DNA of 64,000 nt from Ophiocordyceps camponoti-saundersi (nom. inval.) (GCA_003339415.1 PDHQ01000010.1:176246-240245); one strand, 5' to 3'; numbered from the stretch's first letter, positions 42,601 to 53,974 are shown. Numbers and translations: made by a program. The notes: generated by a model from the sequence alone, not told the origin.

Positions 42601-43389
42601 ACCACGGACGTAGCCTCCCCCACGCCCGAAAGTAGACAAAGCAAACTGCGGGTCCGAAGACGCTGAGCCGGCGGAAGGGGGACCGCCATCTCGAGAATCG
42701 CGGCGGGACCTGTCAGCATCCGCCCCGGATGGCCCGTCTCGATCCCGATCGCGGTCTCTGTCCCTTTCACGGTCCCTATCCCTATCACGGTCGCGGAAAT
42801 CTCGCACGGGTGAGCGGGCCCTTCCGACTGGTGAGCGACGTGAGCGGAAATCTCGCGACTCTCGCCAGTCACGATCCCTATCGCGATCACGGTCGCGCTC
42901 TCGACTCCTATCATCGCGGTAACGATCTCGGTAATCCATGTCTCTGTCCCTTCCACGGTCTCTCGAGCCATCCCGTGCAGGCCATGGTCGACCGCGGGCG
43001 CGTCCCCTGCTGCCCCTGAAATCGCCGGCAAAACCGCCGCCTCTGGGGCCGTTTGAAGGTTCGACAAGCGCCTTGGGCCCACGGGGCGGTTCTCTCCGTA
43101 GTGGGTCGCCGAAAGAATCGCGAGCTACCGGGAAGCCCGAAGAAGTTGACCTGGCCTCGGCGGATGAGCGCCGTCTTTCACCGTCGCCATACTGTGACGT
43201 GCGCTCAAAGCGGTCTGGAGAGCGCTCCCTCGGAGATCTCGATCGGCGATCGGAGTCGTATCTGGAGTATCTAGAGGTCCTGTACGGCAGGTCGAGGTAA
43301 GTAGGAGGCGGCGGCATGCGCTGCGAGGAGTAGTCGTCGACGCTCGCCGGCGCGGCAGGACCGTGTCTGCAACTGCGCCAACCTCGCAT
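36323..43389 (-). CDS. SNT1: Snt1-like SANT-domain protein (Set3 histone deacetylase complex)
   Basis: Two large exons (43389-39295 and 39199-36323) give about 2323 residues. The N-terminus is an RD/RS-rich low-complexity region ([11 protein letters not shown] and similar). Two SANT/Myb domains follow. The first, near residue 1022, reads [20 protein letters not shown]. The second, near residue 1328, reads [18 protein letters not shown] and is split by the intron, resuming with VKNYFVRQ. This two-SANT layout is that of Snt1, related to metazoan NCoR/SMRT, a scaffold of the Set3 HDAC complex that represses transcription. The C-terminal third is Gln/Pro-rich with REREREL, HPSVQQ and GHQQ repeats. 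The start is uncertain: ATG at 43389 and at 43317 ([13 protein letters not shown]) are both possible, and an upstream 5' exon cannot be excluded. Confidence 0.88.
36830..37035. repeat. 12-bp coding minisatellite (GHQQ repeat) in SNT1
   Basis: About fifteen tandem 12-bp units (plus strand CCCTGCTGGTGG) encode a run of Gly-His-Gln-Gln in the C-terminal part of SNT1. The units are nearly identical at the DNA level, which points to recent slippage or unequal exchange. A few units have Ser instead of Gly. Confidence 0.95.
37800..38165. repeat. Degenerate HPSVQQ coding repeat in SNT1
   Basis: Repeats of an 18-bp unit encoding His-Pro-Ser-Val-Gln-Gln, more diverged than the GHQQ array. They sit in the Gln-rich segment between the RE-rich region and the C-terminus of SNT1. 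Confidence 0.9.
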
Positions 43390-44248
43390 CGTCACGACCG
43401 AAGACAGAGCACACGTACATTACGGATCAAGGGCAGCTGCTACTCTGGCTCGGCGTGCAGACGGCGGTGTGGTCCCATCCGCAAGCCCGGGGGGAAAAAA
43501 TGCCGTGGGGCTGAGGGCAAGGATGGAGATCGAGGATAGGCGCGCTTCTAAGGGTAGATATTCGAGGTCTTGCTCAGCGAAGAGGTTGGCCGTCGTCGTT
43601 GTCGTCGTCGTCGTCGTTAATCGAGGCTAACGCGATGTGGCCTGGCTGGAGGGAGAAGGTAAAAAAGAGGACCAGAGGCTCAACGACGAGGCAAAAAAAA
43701 AAGAATAGAGAGGAGAGCAAGGATGAGGATGTAAAGCTGGGGGAGCAAGAGGAGGAGGAGGAAGAAGAGGAGGGGAAGAAGAAGGCGAGCACCGCGCCAG
43801 AAGCTGCGACCACGCCGTCCCGACACGAGATGCAGAAACAGCGACGAGGGTCGTTCGCACGAGGCCGAAGTGTTTTTCCGCAAGATCCAGACAACTGGGA
43901 GTCAGGCCCGTGGGCGAGCCCTTGAATGGAGGAGAGATGGCGTGGCGCTAGACCCTGGCATGGGCAATTGGTTTGCCTTGGTTAAACTGCCGCTGCACGC
44001 TAGTCTTAATTCGGGAGGTGAGGCTCGGTTCGGACGAGCAGTTACGTAACCCGGCTCTATGAATGATCCGTCGACCTTAATTTTCAATCTTCCCTCTGTG
44101 TCTGTGCATACACATTTTGTTCCTCTGCTTTGCTTTTGACCCGGGCGTTTTCGTCTTCTGTTTGTCTCTCTGTCTCTCTGTCTCTCTGTCTTTACTATTC
44201 TCTCTCTCTCTCTCTCTATATCACGATCACTCCACCTCTCTAGCCGCC
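43390..44248. promoter_or_regulatory. Divergent promoter region, SNT1 / DYS1
   Basis: About 860 bases between divergent genes. The right end, before DYS1, has CTGTCTCT and CT repeats (44160-44217), typical of a fungal core promoter. The SNT1-proximal part may include an unannotated 5' exon: a GTACGT donor-like site at about 43412-43417 and a CAG acceptor within the present N-terminal codons on the minus strand are compatible. No other gene was seen. Confidence 0.5.
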
Positions 44249-45434
44249 ATGGCTCAGCCCGATGCGACCTCTGCGCCGCCGTCCACCGCCACCGGCGCCG
44301 TCCTTAAACCCTCCGATTCCATGCCTCCCGAGGCTCAGCCGGTGGAAGATTTCGACTTCAACCTTTTAAAGGGCCCTGTCACCGCCGACGATCTGCTCCA
44401 GGGCATGCGCAATATGGGGTTTCAAGCATCTTCCATGGCCGAGGCGATTCGTATCATCAACGACATGGTTCGTCCGCAACCTGGACACCCCCGTCTGTGG
44501 GCGCGAGACTGAGTCATTGGGTAGCGAGCATGGAGAGACGGCGACTCGGGGGAGAAAACAACCATCTTCCTCGGCTACACGTCCAATCTGATATCTTCGG
44601 GACTAAGGGGCGTCTTTCGCTGGCTGGTCCAACACAATCACGTTTCTTGCATCGTCGCAACGGCCGGCGGCGTCGAGGAAGACTTCATCAAGTGTCTCGG
44701 GAAAACTTACATGAGCTCCTTCAGCGCCGAGGGGGCGCATCTGCGGCGCAAGGGTCTCAATCGCATCGGTAACCTTGTCGTTCCCAATGCAAACTATTGC
44801 GCTTTCGAGGACTGGCTCATCCCCATCCTGGACAAGATGCTGGAGGAGCAGGAAGCCGCCAAAGGTACCGATGCCGAGGTCAACTGGACGCCGTCTAAAA
44901 TCATTCATCGCCTCGGCAAAGAGATTGATGACGAGCAATCCGTCTATTACTGGGCATACAAGAACAACATTCCCGTATTTTGCCCGGCGCTGACCGACGG
45001 CAGCCTCGGCGACATGCTCTACTTTCACACATTCAAATCATCACCGCTGCAACTAAAGGTGGACATTGTCGAAGACATACGTCGGATTAACACCATCTCT
45101 GTGCGTGCCAAGAGGGCTGGCATCATCATCCTCGGCGGCGGGGTCGTCAAGCATCACATCGCCAACGCCTGCCTCATGCGCAATGGTGCCGAGTCTGCCG
45201 TCTACATCAACACGGCTCAGGAATTCGACGGGAGCGATGCCGGTGCCAGGCCGGATGAGGCAGTCTCATGGGGCAAAATCAAGATAGGCGCAGACAGCGT
45301 CAAGGTAAGAAGAAGCACTAGCCCGGGATATCGTTGGGGACGACCAGCTAATAAGGCTATATATATAGGTTTACCTGGAAGCGACGGCCTGCTTTCCGTT
45401 CATCGTCGCCAACACATTTGCGAAAGACTCGTAA
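44249..45434 (+). CDS. DYS1: Deoxyhypusine synthase
   Basis: Three exons (44249-44467, 44525-45304, 45369-45434) encode 354 residues, the normal family length. The enzyme uses NAD and spermidine to convert one lysine of eIF5A to deoxyhypusine, an essential step for translation elongation. The lysine forming the enzyme intermediate is Lys324 in SWGKIKIG, within the invariant C-terminal block. Other signatures are [46 protein letters not shown] and [13 protein letters not shown]. Intron 1 is 57 nt with donor GTTCGT. The short last exon supplies [17 protein letters not shown]. Its stop lies only 64 bases from the stop of the convergent aldo-keto reductase gene. Confidence 0.97.
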
Positions 45435-45498
45435 CCATTGTCGGCTGCCCATAGGTCTGAGAGACGATGCCGGATGGTGCAAAAATCGAGACGACACC

Positions 45499-46506
45499 TC
45501 AGGTATCAGCATCACCAACGAGGCTTTTAAATTCCACCATAGCAAGCTGCCATATCGCCGAGCCCTCCTCGCCTTGTGCCCAGGCGAAGACCTTTTCGAC
45601 GCCTTGCAAGTCGCCGATCATGCTATTCTCCTGAGTGGTCCCGTTGAGGATTGCGATGGAGCCCAAGCCCAAGACCAGGGAAAAGTATGCGGGTACAACG
45701 TGGACGCCGGCCATTTGGGCGAGGTACTCTACGACCTGGGACTGGACCAAAGCACTGTTTGCGGTAAGGGTCCAGAAGGACTGGTAGACCATGTCCTCAT
45801 TCCGACAGTAACGTCGGAGGTCTGCGTCGAAGCCTCCATTAACGTTGAAGGGATTTTGAATGAAGGCCGGTTTGACGTACAGGCGGTAGTGGAGAGCGCG
45901 GACGACGTCAAGAGTCACATTGCACATGCCCAGGTTCCGGATCCGATGGGGGACGTAGGACTCGAGCGTCCGCCACACGGTCACGGTGTCTAGCAAGTTC
46001 TCCATGGGCGTGTGGAGGAGTAAGCTGTCGAGGTAGGGCTCCTGGCCGGGAACGGTGAAGCTACGGAGAGACGACTCAACAGATTGTCTGACCATGTCGA
46101 CGAGCGGGGCGTGACGGTTGTATGGGGGCGTGCGACGTTGGTTTTTGGGAGAGGCGAACTTGGATTGTATCTGTTGTGAGTAGGTATGTAAGTGTGAATG
46201 GACAGGGGAACGAGCCTCGTTAGACTATAGCCGCGCTGGGGCAAAGAGGGAAAAGGGGGGTCAAAGAAGGGGGGGGGGGGGGGGGAAGGTGATACGAACG
46301 AAGACGTCTTGACGCTGGACGAGGCCCTCGGCAACGGCCCTCCTCAGGCCATCTCCCGCGCCGGGCTCGTTGTAGTGCTCAGGTTGGGCGGCCGAGTCGA
46401 TGGCACGAAAGCCGCAGCGGAGGGCGGTATAGACAAGGTCGGCTGTGCGCGCGCCTTTCCAGGCCGTGCCATAGATGAAGTTTGGGATCGTGGCGGTGGT
46501 GGTCAT
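45499..46506 (-). CDS. Aldo-keto reductase
   Basis: Two exons (46506-46300 and 46170-45499) give 292 residues. The catalytic tetrad is visible: Asp37 (FRAIDSA), Tyr45 (EHYNEPGAG), Lys73 (FIQSKF) and His122 (LLLHTP). This puts it in the NAD(P)H-dependent aldo-keto reductase superfamily with a TIM-barrel fold. The later strand motifs (RIRNLGMCNV, KPAFIQNPFNV) fit too. Substrate is unknown. The intron (46171-46299) contains a run of about 16 G. An upstream in-frame Met exists, but MTTTATIPNFIYGTAWKG is the better start. The gene is divergent from the neighbouring Gfo/Idh/MocA oxidoreductase, which may hint at shared regulation in carbohydrate or carbonyl metabolism (inference). Confidence 0.9.
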
Positions 46507-47470
46507 TGTTGGTGATGATGGAGGAGCATCGTGGAGGAGGAGCATCGTGGAAGGAAGGATTTTGTTTTTACTTTTAGATTTTAGCAAGTCTTGGGTTGGC
46601 AGCTGCTTCCCTTTGGCAGCTACTTTCCTTTCTAGTAGACACGTATGTATGTAGGTAGGTAGTATGTTTATTGAATGAAGGACTAGAAGTAAGTGATGCT
46701 GTCTACGGATAGTATGAACTATGTGCGTATGTACTATGTAGGTAGGTAGGTAGGTGTGTATGTTGAGGCCATGCATGGCGTGGTCTAGACTTTGCATATG
46801 AAGTTTTATATAGCTATACTATACGACATATGTAGGTATCCGTACCACATGCCATATCGTTGTATACTAGTACTATGTATGAATCCGGATGATGACAGTA
46901 TGCGATAAGAAGAGGCTGGTACTATACCATCACCACCACCACCACCACCACCCACCACCACTACCACTATTCTGGCGATGCAGATATGAGGATAGTATGT
47001 ACAGACTACAGACTACATACATATGTATATACAGACGACAGACGACAGAGACGACAGACCAAGAGAGGGGAGGGGGAGACTTCACATGGGATCGCAGTCG
47101 CACCAATAACATTGCATGATCAGCCTCGGCCGATGCCGCGACCCGCCCGCTGCAACGTCCTCTATCTGCATCTGTGTTCTCTCTGCCCCTCTTTCATCCT
47201 TTCTCTCTCTCTCTTTCTCTCCCCCTCTGTCTCTCAAATCCTCCCCCTCCCTCTCTCTGTCTCTCTCCTCTCTCTTTAACTTGCCTACACTCCTCCTACT
47301 ACTACCTACCACCTATCCCACCTACCTACCATCCAACCTTCTCACCCCACCACCACCACCACCACCACCGTATTCACAACTACCTACCTACCTAGGTATT
47401 TACCTAAACATCACCATTCCATTTTTCCTCCCTCCATCTCCACCTAGAATTCAAATCGACCAAAGACACA
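46507..47470. promoter_or_regulatory. Divergent promoter region, aldo-keto reductase / oxidoreductase
   Basis: About 960 bases, rich in TAGGTAGG, CACCACCA and CT repeats (47200-47275 is almost pure CT). The CT-rich right half is the likely core promoter of the + strand oxidoreductase. No gene was recognised. Confidence 0.5.
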
Positions 47471-47545
47471 ATGGTCTTTACCTTACATTGGGGAATCATG
47501 GCCACGGGCGGTATCGCTGAGGGTGAGTTTGGGGCGTCTCACTCA

Positions 47546-47592
<47 letters not shown>

Positions 47593-48865
47593 GCACTTAC
47601 AAACACACGCACGCACATACATACTTGCGGCTAATCACATCCCAGTCTTTTGCAAGGACCTACTCACCGACCCGTCCAGCAGAGACGTGAGCGATGTGCG
47701 ACATGAGCTGGTCGCCGTCGCTTCCTCCACCTCAGTCGATCGAGCCGCCAGCTTCATCAACGGCATCAACGGCGCCGACAAGGCGAAAGCCTACGGCTCA
47801 TATGCCGAGCTCGTCGCCGACCCCAAGGTGCGCATCGTCTACGTGGCGACGCCTCATAGCCATCACTTTCAGAACGTCATGTTGGCGCTGCGCGCTGGCA
47901 AGAACGTGCTGTGCGAGAAGGCGCTCACCGTCAATGCATCGCAAGCTCGGCTCTTGGTCGAGACGGCGAGGGCGCGTAACCTCTTTTTCATGGAGGCCGT
48001 TTGGACTCGCTTCTTTCCGCTCAGCATCAAGATAAGAGAGATGATTTCTTCCGGCGAGATTGGCACCGTCTATCGAACCATTGGCAAGCCCCCTCCCCCT
48101 CCCAGTCTTGTCACTGATAAAGCCTCGTCGAGAGCTGACCATGATCATATCTGACAACACACAGCCGACGTGTCCATCCTGGAGACGAGTGATGGTCAGG
48201 ACGGAACGCTGGGCGTCAACGACTCACATCGCCTGGTCAACAAGGATCTGGCGGGGGGAGCGCTGCTCGACGTAGGCGTCTACGCCCTGACCTGGGTCTT
48301 TCAGACGCTCTATCACGTACAACCGGTGGAGGAGGCACACAAGGAATTACCCGTAGTGACGGCGGCCTCGAATCAGTATCGCACCGGTGTCGACGAGTCG
48401 ACGACGGTCATCTGCCGCTTTCCACGGCATAGGAGCATGGGCATCGCCACCTCGTCCATCCTGGTGGGGACCAAGGCCGACGGCGAGTCGAGCACGCCGG
48501 CGGTCCGGATCCAAGGCTCCAAGGGCGAGATCCAGGTCATGTATCCGGCTTTCCGGCCTACTGTATATAAGGTTATCAGGACGGCCAAACAATCACAAAC
48601 ACAAGGAGCGGTAGAGGTGGTCGAGTGTCCCATCCCCCGGGATCCGAAGCGCGACTGGGGCCACGGCTTCTTCTGGGAGGCAGATGAGTGCGCGCGATGC
48701 ATCCGCGACGGCAGGCTACAGAGCGACACGCTTCCATGGTCTGAGAGCATCGCCATCATGGAGACGATGGAGTCGGCTCTCAAGCAAGCAGGCATAAGCT
48801 ATCCTGAGCTCATCACGACCGATGTTTTCGATGAGCAAAGCCCGCTCAATACGGGCCGTCGGTGA
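47471..48865 (+). CDS. Gfo/Idh/MocA oxidoreductase (dihydrodiol/D-xylose dehydrogenase type)
   Basis: Three exons (47471-47522, 47646-48083, 48165-48865) give 396 residues. The N-terminal Rossmann motif WGIMATGGIAEVF, then VYVATPHSHHFQNVMLALRAGKNVLCEKALTVNA, and ADVSILE plus GGALLDVGVYAL identify the Gfo/Idh/MocA family. The nearest type is trans-dihydrodiol dehydrogenase or NADP-dependent D-xylose 1-dehydrogenase. The usual EKP motif is EKA here. Intron 1 contains CT and CA microsatellites. Intron 2 (48084-48164) begins GCAAGC, so it appears to be a GC-AG intron. The frame and the conserved Ala-Asp-Val junction leave no good GT alternative. Substrate is not determinable from the sequence. 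Confidence 0.88.
47541..47600. repeat. Compound CT/CA microsatellite in intron
   Basis: A (CT)n run followed directly by (CA)n within the first intron of the Gfo/Idh/MocA oxidoreductase. Confidence 0.9.
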
Positions 48866-50769
48866 AGGGTCGGCTTTCGGACAGGAAGAGGGGAGGGGTG
48901 TGAGTTGCGTGGATTTGAGCGTCATATCATCGCGTCATATATATGTATATGCATACGCACATATAATATACATGCATGCAATAATAACACATACATACAT
49001 AATGCGCATGCATACCTCGGCAGTGGTGAGTTGAAGGTGACGGCCGGGAGAAGGGGGACGGAACGGACTGGAGAGAGACGGGACGGAAGGGAGAGCGGGC
49101 GGGTCGGGTTGAGCGAATCGGGCTGGCCGAGTGTGGAACCGTTTCTTCCGTGAGCCCTGGACCATGACGGCGCGGCGAGTCAAGAAGAAACGAAGATGTC
49201 TGTATCGTTTGATGACGAGACATTCTGGCTATCTAGTTTGTACATGCACATATAAGGAGAAGGGGGCCTGGTTCAGGTGGCTTGTGCCGTGACTCGTGTT
49301 CGTCCGACATGCGGGAGGGCGGGCGGACGGACGGGCGAGCGGGCCGTATATATGTATGTATGTATGTACATATATGTGTATGTACATAGAGATGGCTTTT
49401 GATTCCTTGTTGCAGTTGACGTATGTATAACGTGTGTTGTAAGTGACTAGGTAGGTGTGTATAAAGATGAATGCGAATATGCCGGTTCCCGTCAAGGGGG
49501 GAGGAGGAGGGGTGAGACGGTTCGAGCCGAGGCGAACGAGGTCTGATCCGTGCTTGTACATACATACATGCATATACATACATACATATATATACGGCGA
49601 TTGACCATGTTGGAGGGTATATTCAGAGAGAGAGAGAGTGAGAGTGAGAGTGAGAGAAAAGCCTCGGCTGACTAAACCTCTACCAGTTTCCCGGGGGCGG
49701 TGATGCAGTGGTGGCAGAAGTCTGAAGATGCCCAGCAACAGCAACGACAGCCTCTCTCTCTCTCTCTCGGCTCATCCAATCAGAGACGTCACTTTTCTTT
49801 CTCCCCCTCCCCCTCCTCTCCACCTCCACCACCACCACCACTACCACCACATCATCATCATCAGTGTGTGGCGCCGGAACGTCTCGAGCCGAAAAGCGCG
49901 GGTGGATTTTGATGGTGGCCGTGGTGGGGAAGCGGAAACGGGGTCTCGCTCGCACGTGACGCAGATCAAACCCTTTTAAACCACAAGCCCAACTTCATCT
50001 CTTCCCACCTCCATCGAACCATCGAAAGTGAGGCTTTGCTCGAACTCCTACCACGACGTTACAAAACACACAAACGAACCGTTCGAGGAGGGAACCATCC
50101 AGTCTTTTTCCCTGGTTCCCCCGTCATACAGACATCTAATAAACACAGCCCAGCCCGGTTTTTTTTTTTCCCTTCAGGGGAGAGAAGGGCTCGGCAACTC
50201 TCATTCGTCTCCCAAGTTCGCCTCATCTACAGTGCATGTTTCAGCTACCTCGCGACCCAAAGAAAGAAAAAAAATCCCCATCACAAATCGAGAAGCTGAC
50301 GAGGTAGGAACAAAGGGGTGGCCCAAAAAAAAGGGCATCAGGAGAGACAAGGTCAACCGTTTACCCCGTTCACACCCCTCCTAAAGAGAACGACTGTCGG
50401 ATGTCTAGTCCCCCGTATCGTTAGCTTTGCAGGCTCTTTTTTTTTTTCTCCGTCTGAGAAATTCTGTTACATACTACCCGTTTCTCGTCCGTTTACGACG
50501 GGAAGACTCATTTCTTCACCCCTCCTTCGTTCCACCCCGCTTATAACATTGACTGTGACGGAAAGGAGAGTTGCCGGACGATAGGGGGGAAAAAGCATAG
50601 AGAGAAAAGGGGGGGAGGAGGGGTGTGCGTGTATATTGTTTTGAAGGGGGGGGAAACGCATGATAGGAGGGAGAATAGAGGAACGGAAAAAACCACACAA
50701 CGGCGTTGATCAAAGGGGAAAAAGTCCCTAATCTCGTCCGAAAAAGGGCAAAGGGGAAGAGAAAAAAAA
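48866..50769. other. Spacer between oxidoreductase and TRM9
   Basis: A 1.9-kb spacer dominated by TATATG, ACATACAT, GA and CT microsatellites and short homopolymers. The TRM9 leader probably begins within 50600-50769, an A- and G-rich zone. Short open frames show no family pattern. Confidence 0.5.
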
Positions 50770-51777
50770 ATGTCGGAACCTCGATCGTTTCCAGTCTCGG
50801 CAGAGAAAGGGGTGAAGGGAGGAGGAAATCGGCAGCATCAACCACCGGAGCAGGCCACCACTACCAGCACCTCCACCGGCACCACCACCACCACCGGCTC
50901 AGGCGTCACAAACACAAACGATGACGAGGCGTACGAGGAGGAGCACGTGCACGGGGTATACGAAGCCATCGCGTCGCACTTCTCGTCGACGCGGCACAAG
51001 CCCTGGCCGCGAGTGGCGCGGTTCCTCAACGGCCTACGGCCCGGCAGCGTCGGGCTGGACGTCGGGTGCGGCAACGGCAAGTACCAGCCGGTCAACGGGT
51101 CGGTGGTGCTCCTCGGGAGCGACGCGTGCGGGCCGCTGGTGCGGATTGCCCGGTCGGAGCGCGGGGCCGAGGTCGTGACGGCGCGTGCCCTGGCGCTGCC
51201 TTATCGGAGGTGTCGGGTGGATTTCGCCATCTGCATCGCGGTGGTGCATCACTTTTCTACCAGGGAGCGGAGGAGGGAGGCCATCGCCGAGGTGTTGTCT
51301 TGTCTTCGTTGTGGTGATGATGAGGATCAAGATGGTAGGGCGCTGTTTTACGTTTGGGCTCTTGAACAGCCGGGCAGTCGTAGGGGATGGGATGTTTCGT
51401 CTGAGCAGGACGCTTTGGTGCCGTGGGTTGCGAGGGGGGGTAGTAGTGGTGGTGGTGGTGGTGCTACGGGGACGGGGACGGGGACGGGGACGGGGACGGG
51501 GACGGGGACGGGGACGGGGACGGGGACGGGGACGGGGATAGGGATGGGGACGGAGAAGGGAACGGAGACGGAGACGGAGACGGAGACGGGGAAGCAGACG
51601 GGGAAGCAGACGGGGAAGCAGACGGAGACGAGGACGTATCAGCGGTACTATCATCTCTACGCCCGGGGCGAGCTCGACCGAGATGTGGTGGCTGCCGGGG
51701 GGAGGGTGGTGGAGTCTGGCTATGAGAGGGATAATTGGTGGGTTGTTTGTGTACGCGGGGCTGCTGTTGATGAATGA
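50770..51777 (+). CDS. TRM9: tRNA wobble-uridine methyltransferase Trm9
   Basis: An intronless gene of 335 residues. Trm9 with Trm112 methylates carboxymethyl-uridine at the wobble position of tRNAs such as Arg(UCU) and Glu(UUC). The SAM-binding motif GLDVGCGNGKY and the family blocks HVHGVYEAIASHFSSTRHKP, RFLNGLRPGS, CIAVVHHFSTRERR and the C-terminal YYHLYARGELDRDV match. The segment between the catalytic core and the C-terminus is expanded by a GGGGAC hexamer repeat encoding Gly-Thr (about residues 232-256), followed by Glu-Thr and Lys-Gln-Thr-Gly repeats. The N-terminal 50 residues are Thr-rich and low-complexity. The start follows an A9 tract (AAAAAAAAATG). Confidence 0.92.
   Translation: MSEPRSFPVSAEKGVKGGGNRQHQPPEQATTTSTSTGTTTTTGSGVTNTNDDEAYEEEHVHGVYEAIASHFSSTRHKPWPRVARFLNGLRPGSVGLDVGCGNGKYQPVNGSVVLLGSDACGPLVRIARSERGAEVVTARALALPYRRCRVDFAICIAVVHHFSTRERRREAIAEVLSCLRCGDDEDQDGRALFYVWALEQPGSRRGWDVSSEQDALVPWVARGGSSGGGGGATGTGTGTGTGTGTGTGTGTGTGTGIGMGTEKGTETETETETGKQTGKQTGKQTETRTYQRYYHLYARGELDRDVVAAGGRVVESGYERDNWWVVCVRGAAVDE
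51464..51540. repeat. Hexanucleotide coding repeat (GGGGAC)n in TRM9
   Basis: About twelve perfect units encoding Gly-Thr, then imperfect units, inside the TRM9 coding sequence. The unit length is a multiple of three, so expansion keeps the frame. Confidence 0.95.
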
Positions 51778-53974
51778 AGGCGTCATCATTTACACACGCA
51801 TGAAATGACACATACATACATACATACATGGCCTTGGGGGGAGGAGGTTTGCCGATGATGTGCATGTGCATGTATGTGTGTGTGTGTGTGTGTATGTAGA
51901 GTAGGCGTATATATATATATCTTCTCCCCCCCCCGGGGGGTTCTGGTAGTGACACGTCCGTTAGCTCCCCATTTCATCCATCATGCTTCACTTGACCGAT
52001 GGAAAAGGGACACACAAGAAGAAAAAAAAGGGGGTGAAGGAGAAGGAGGAGGAGGAGGAGACCGACACATCTACCGAGTTGCTCACCCACCTGCCTACCT
52101 CATAAGCCAAGCCAAACAAAGCCCAGGCAAGGCAAGGCAAGCTAAGCTACCTTACCAGATGTCTATACGGATGAATCGTGTAAGCCAATTCCACGTCTCT
52201 CAACCAATGGCCATCCCCGTATCCTACGGGGCATTTGTCTATCTATATATAGGTAGGTAGGTAGGTAGGTAAGGATGTATGTATGTAAGAGAGCGAGATG
52301 AGTGTCCTTAGAAGAAGAAGAAGAAGAAGAAGAAGAAGAAGAAGAAGAAGAAGAAGAAGAAGAAGAAGAAGAAGAAGAAGAAGAAGAAGAAGAAGAAGAA
52401 GAAGAAGAAGAAGAAGAAGAAGAAGAAGAAGAAGAAGAAGAAGAAGAAAAGGTTGACTTTCCCTCTTCGATAGACGGTGAAGAAAAAAAGGTTCGTAAAC
52501 TGAGAATGAGAAAGAGATGAAGCCTTCCTCATTTCACCCCCTTCAACAGACCGTCCGTCCCTCGCCGTCCAACTCTATTCCTCTCCTAAACCCATCTCCC
52601 TCCATCTTCAACAAACAAAGGACAAAGAGAGGGAAAACAAAGGATCTCTATACTTGTATCCCCCTTCTCTCACATCATCTTATGCGTCACCCTCTCGGAC
52701 ACGCCCTCTATAGGCAAAGATACCTACCGATCCAGCAAAGAATGGTGCCTCCTCGTTCATCATCACCGTCATAACACTTTCCTCTGATGACTCTCCCTCC
52801 AAGATTAAAGAAATGTAACCTTCTTTTGCCCTCTCTGTATGTATGTATATTCTATCCCTCGATCCGTTCCCCCCCCTTTTCTCCTCCCCATCTCTTCCAT
52901 CTTCTCAAAGGAAAAAAAGGGGAAAAGTAAAAAATCTTCTTCTCTTCTTCATCTCTCTAAAAAGAGAAATCCAGACCTGTGAAACGAATAAAGTCCTCCC
53001 AGCTTTCCCTTTCCCCTTTCCCCTTTCCCCCGTCCCACTCCATGATAAACCTTTCCCCTATCCCTTTTTTTATATCCCCCCCCCTTTTTATTCCCGCTTC
53101 CCAGTTAAAAATTCCAACTCAATTTAAAAAAAAAAAAAACAATAAACCTTCCTCCTCTTCACTTTCCTTCCTCTCTCTTTAACCCCCCCTTTTTTTCCCT
53201 TCCCTTTCACCTCTCCTATTTCTTTCACGCCCCCTCCCCTCCTTTAATTGCCTTACTCCCCGTCCCCCCCCCTTACTTTTTTTCATACCCAAAAAAACCC
53301 AAAGCGAAATTTAACTCCCCTTTACCGCCCTTAAATTAAGGAAAGAAGAATCAGTCGAGAGCACATAGAGTTAAGTTAGGGGAAAAAAAAACAGTAAAGA
53401 AGATGGTTGAAGAAAGGGGGGGGGGGAAAGTAAAAAGGGATATAGAGAGGAGATGGGGTGGGAAAAAGGGGGGGGGTTTTTTATAGAAAAAAAACACCTC
53501 TTGGAGAGAAGGAGACGAAGATGGAAAATAGAGAAATAAAGAAATAGAGAAATAAAAAAGGTGGTGATTTTTAGAAAATAGTAGGAGAAAATCGAAAAAA
53601 AGGGGGGGGAAGAACATTGATACTAAGAATACACGATAAAGAAAGTAGTAAAAGAAGAAGAAGAAGAATAAGAAGAACAAGGACGATGATGATGATGATG
53701 AAAATAGAAGAAAGAAGAAGAAGAAGAAGAAGAAGAAAATAGAATCGCTCTCGCTGCGTATCTCTTGGGCGTCAAATGTTGATGCAAGCTTCCTGCTATT
53801 CCCTCCCACGTTATTTTTTCCAGCTTCCCCGACCTTGATAGCACTCACTCACTCACTCACTCACTCCCTCCCTGCCTCTCTCTCTCTCTCTCTCTCTCTT
53901 ATATCCTCTCCCTCTCTTCCCCCTTTTTTTCTTTCTCCCCACCAAGAGAGAGAAACACAGAGAGAAAAAACCCA
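51778..53974. other. Convergent spacer between TRM9 and the Myb gene
   Basis: A 2.2-kb spacer between convergent genes. It contains GT, ATAT and TAGG repeats, a long GAA run (52308-52448), CT-rich stretches and many homopolymers. A Glu-coding open frame over the GAA run and a Phe-coding one opposite it are compositional artefacts. Confidence 0.6.
52308..52448. repeat. (GAA)n trinucleotide repeat of about 47 units
   Basis: A near-perfect GAA/TTC array of about 140 bases, the longest trinucleotide run in the window. It lies about 530 bases after the TRM9 stop. Such purine-pyrimidine runs can form triplexes. Confidence 0.97.

Noticed and set aside
46507..46797. Upstream in-frame extension of the aldo-keto reductase
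   Set aside because: The extension is repeat-rich (TACC/CATACA) and the family N-terminus matches MTTTATIPNFIYGTAWKG.
52302..52532. Poly-Glu and poly-Phe frames over the GAA array
   Set aside because: Simple consequence of the trinucleotide repeat on the two strands.
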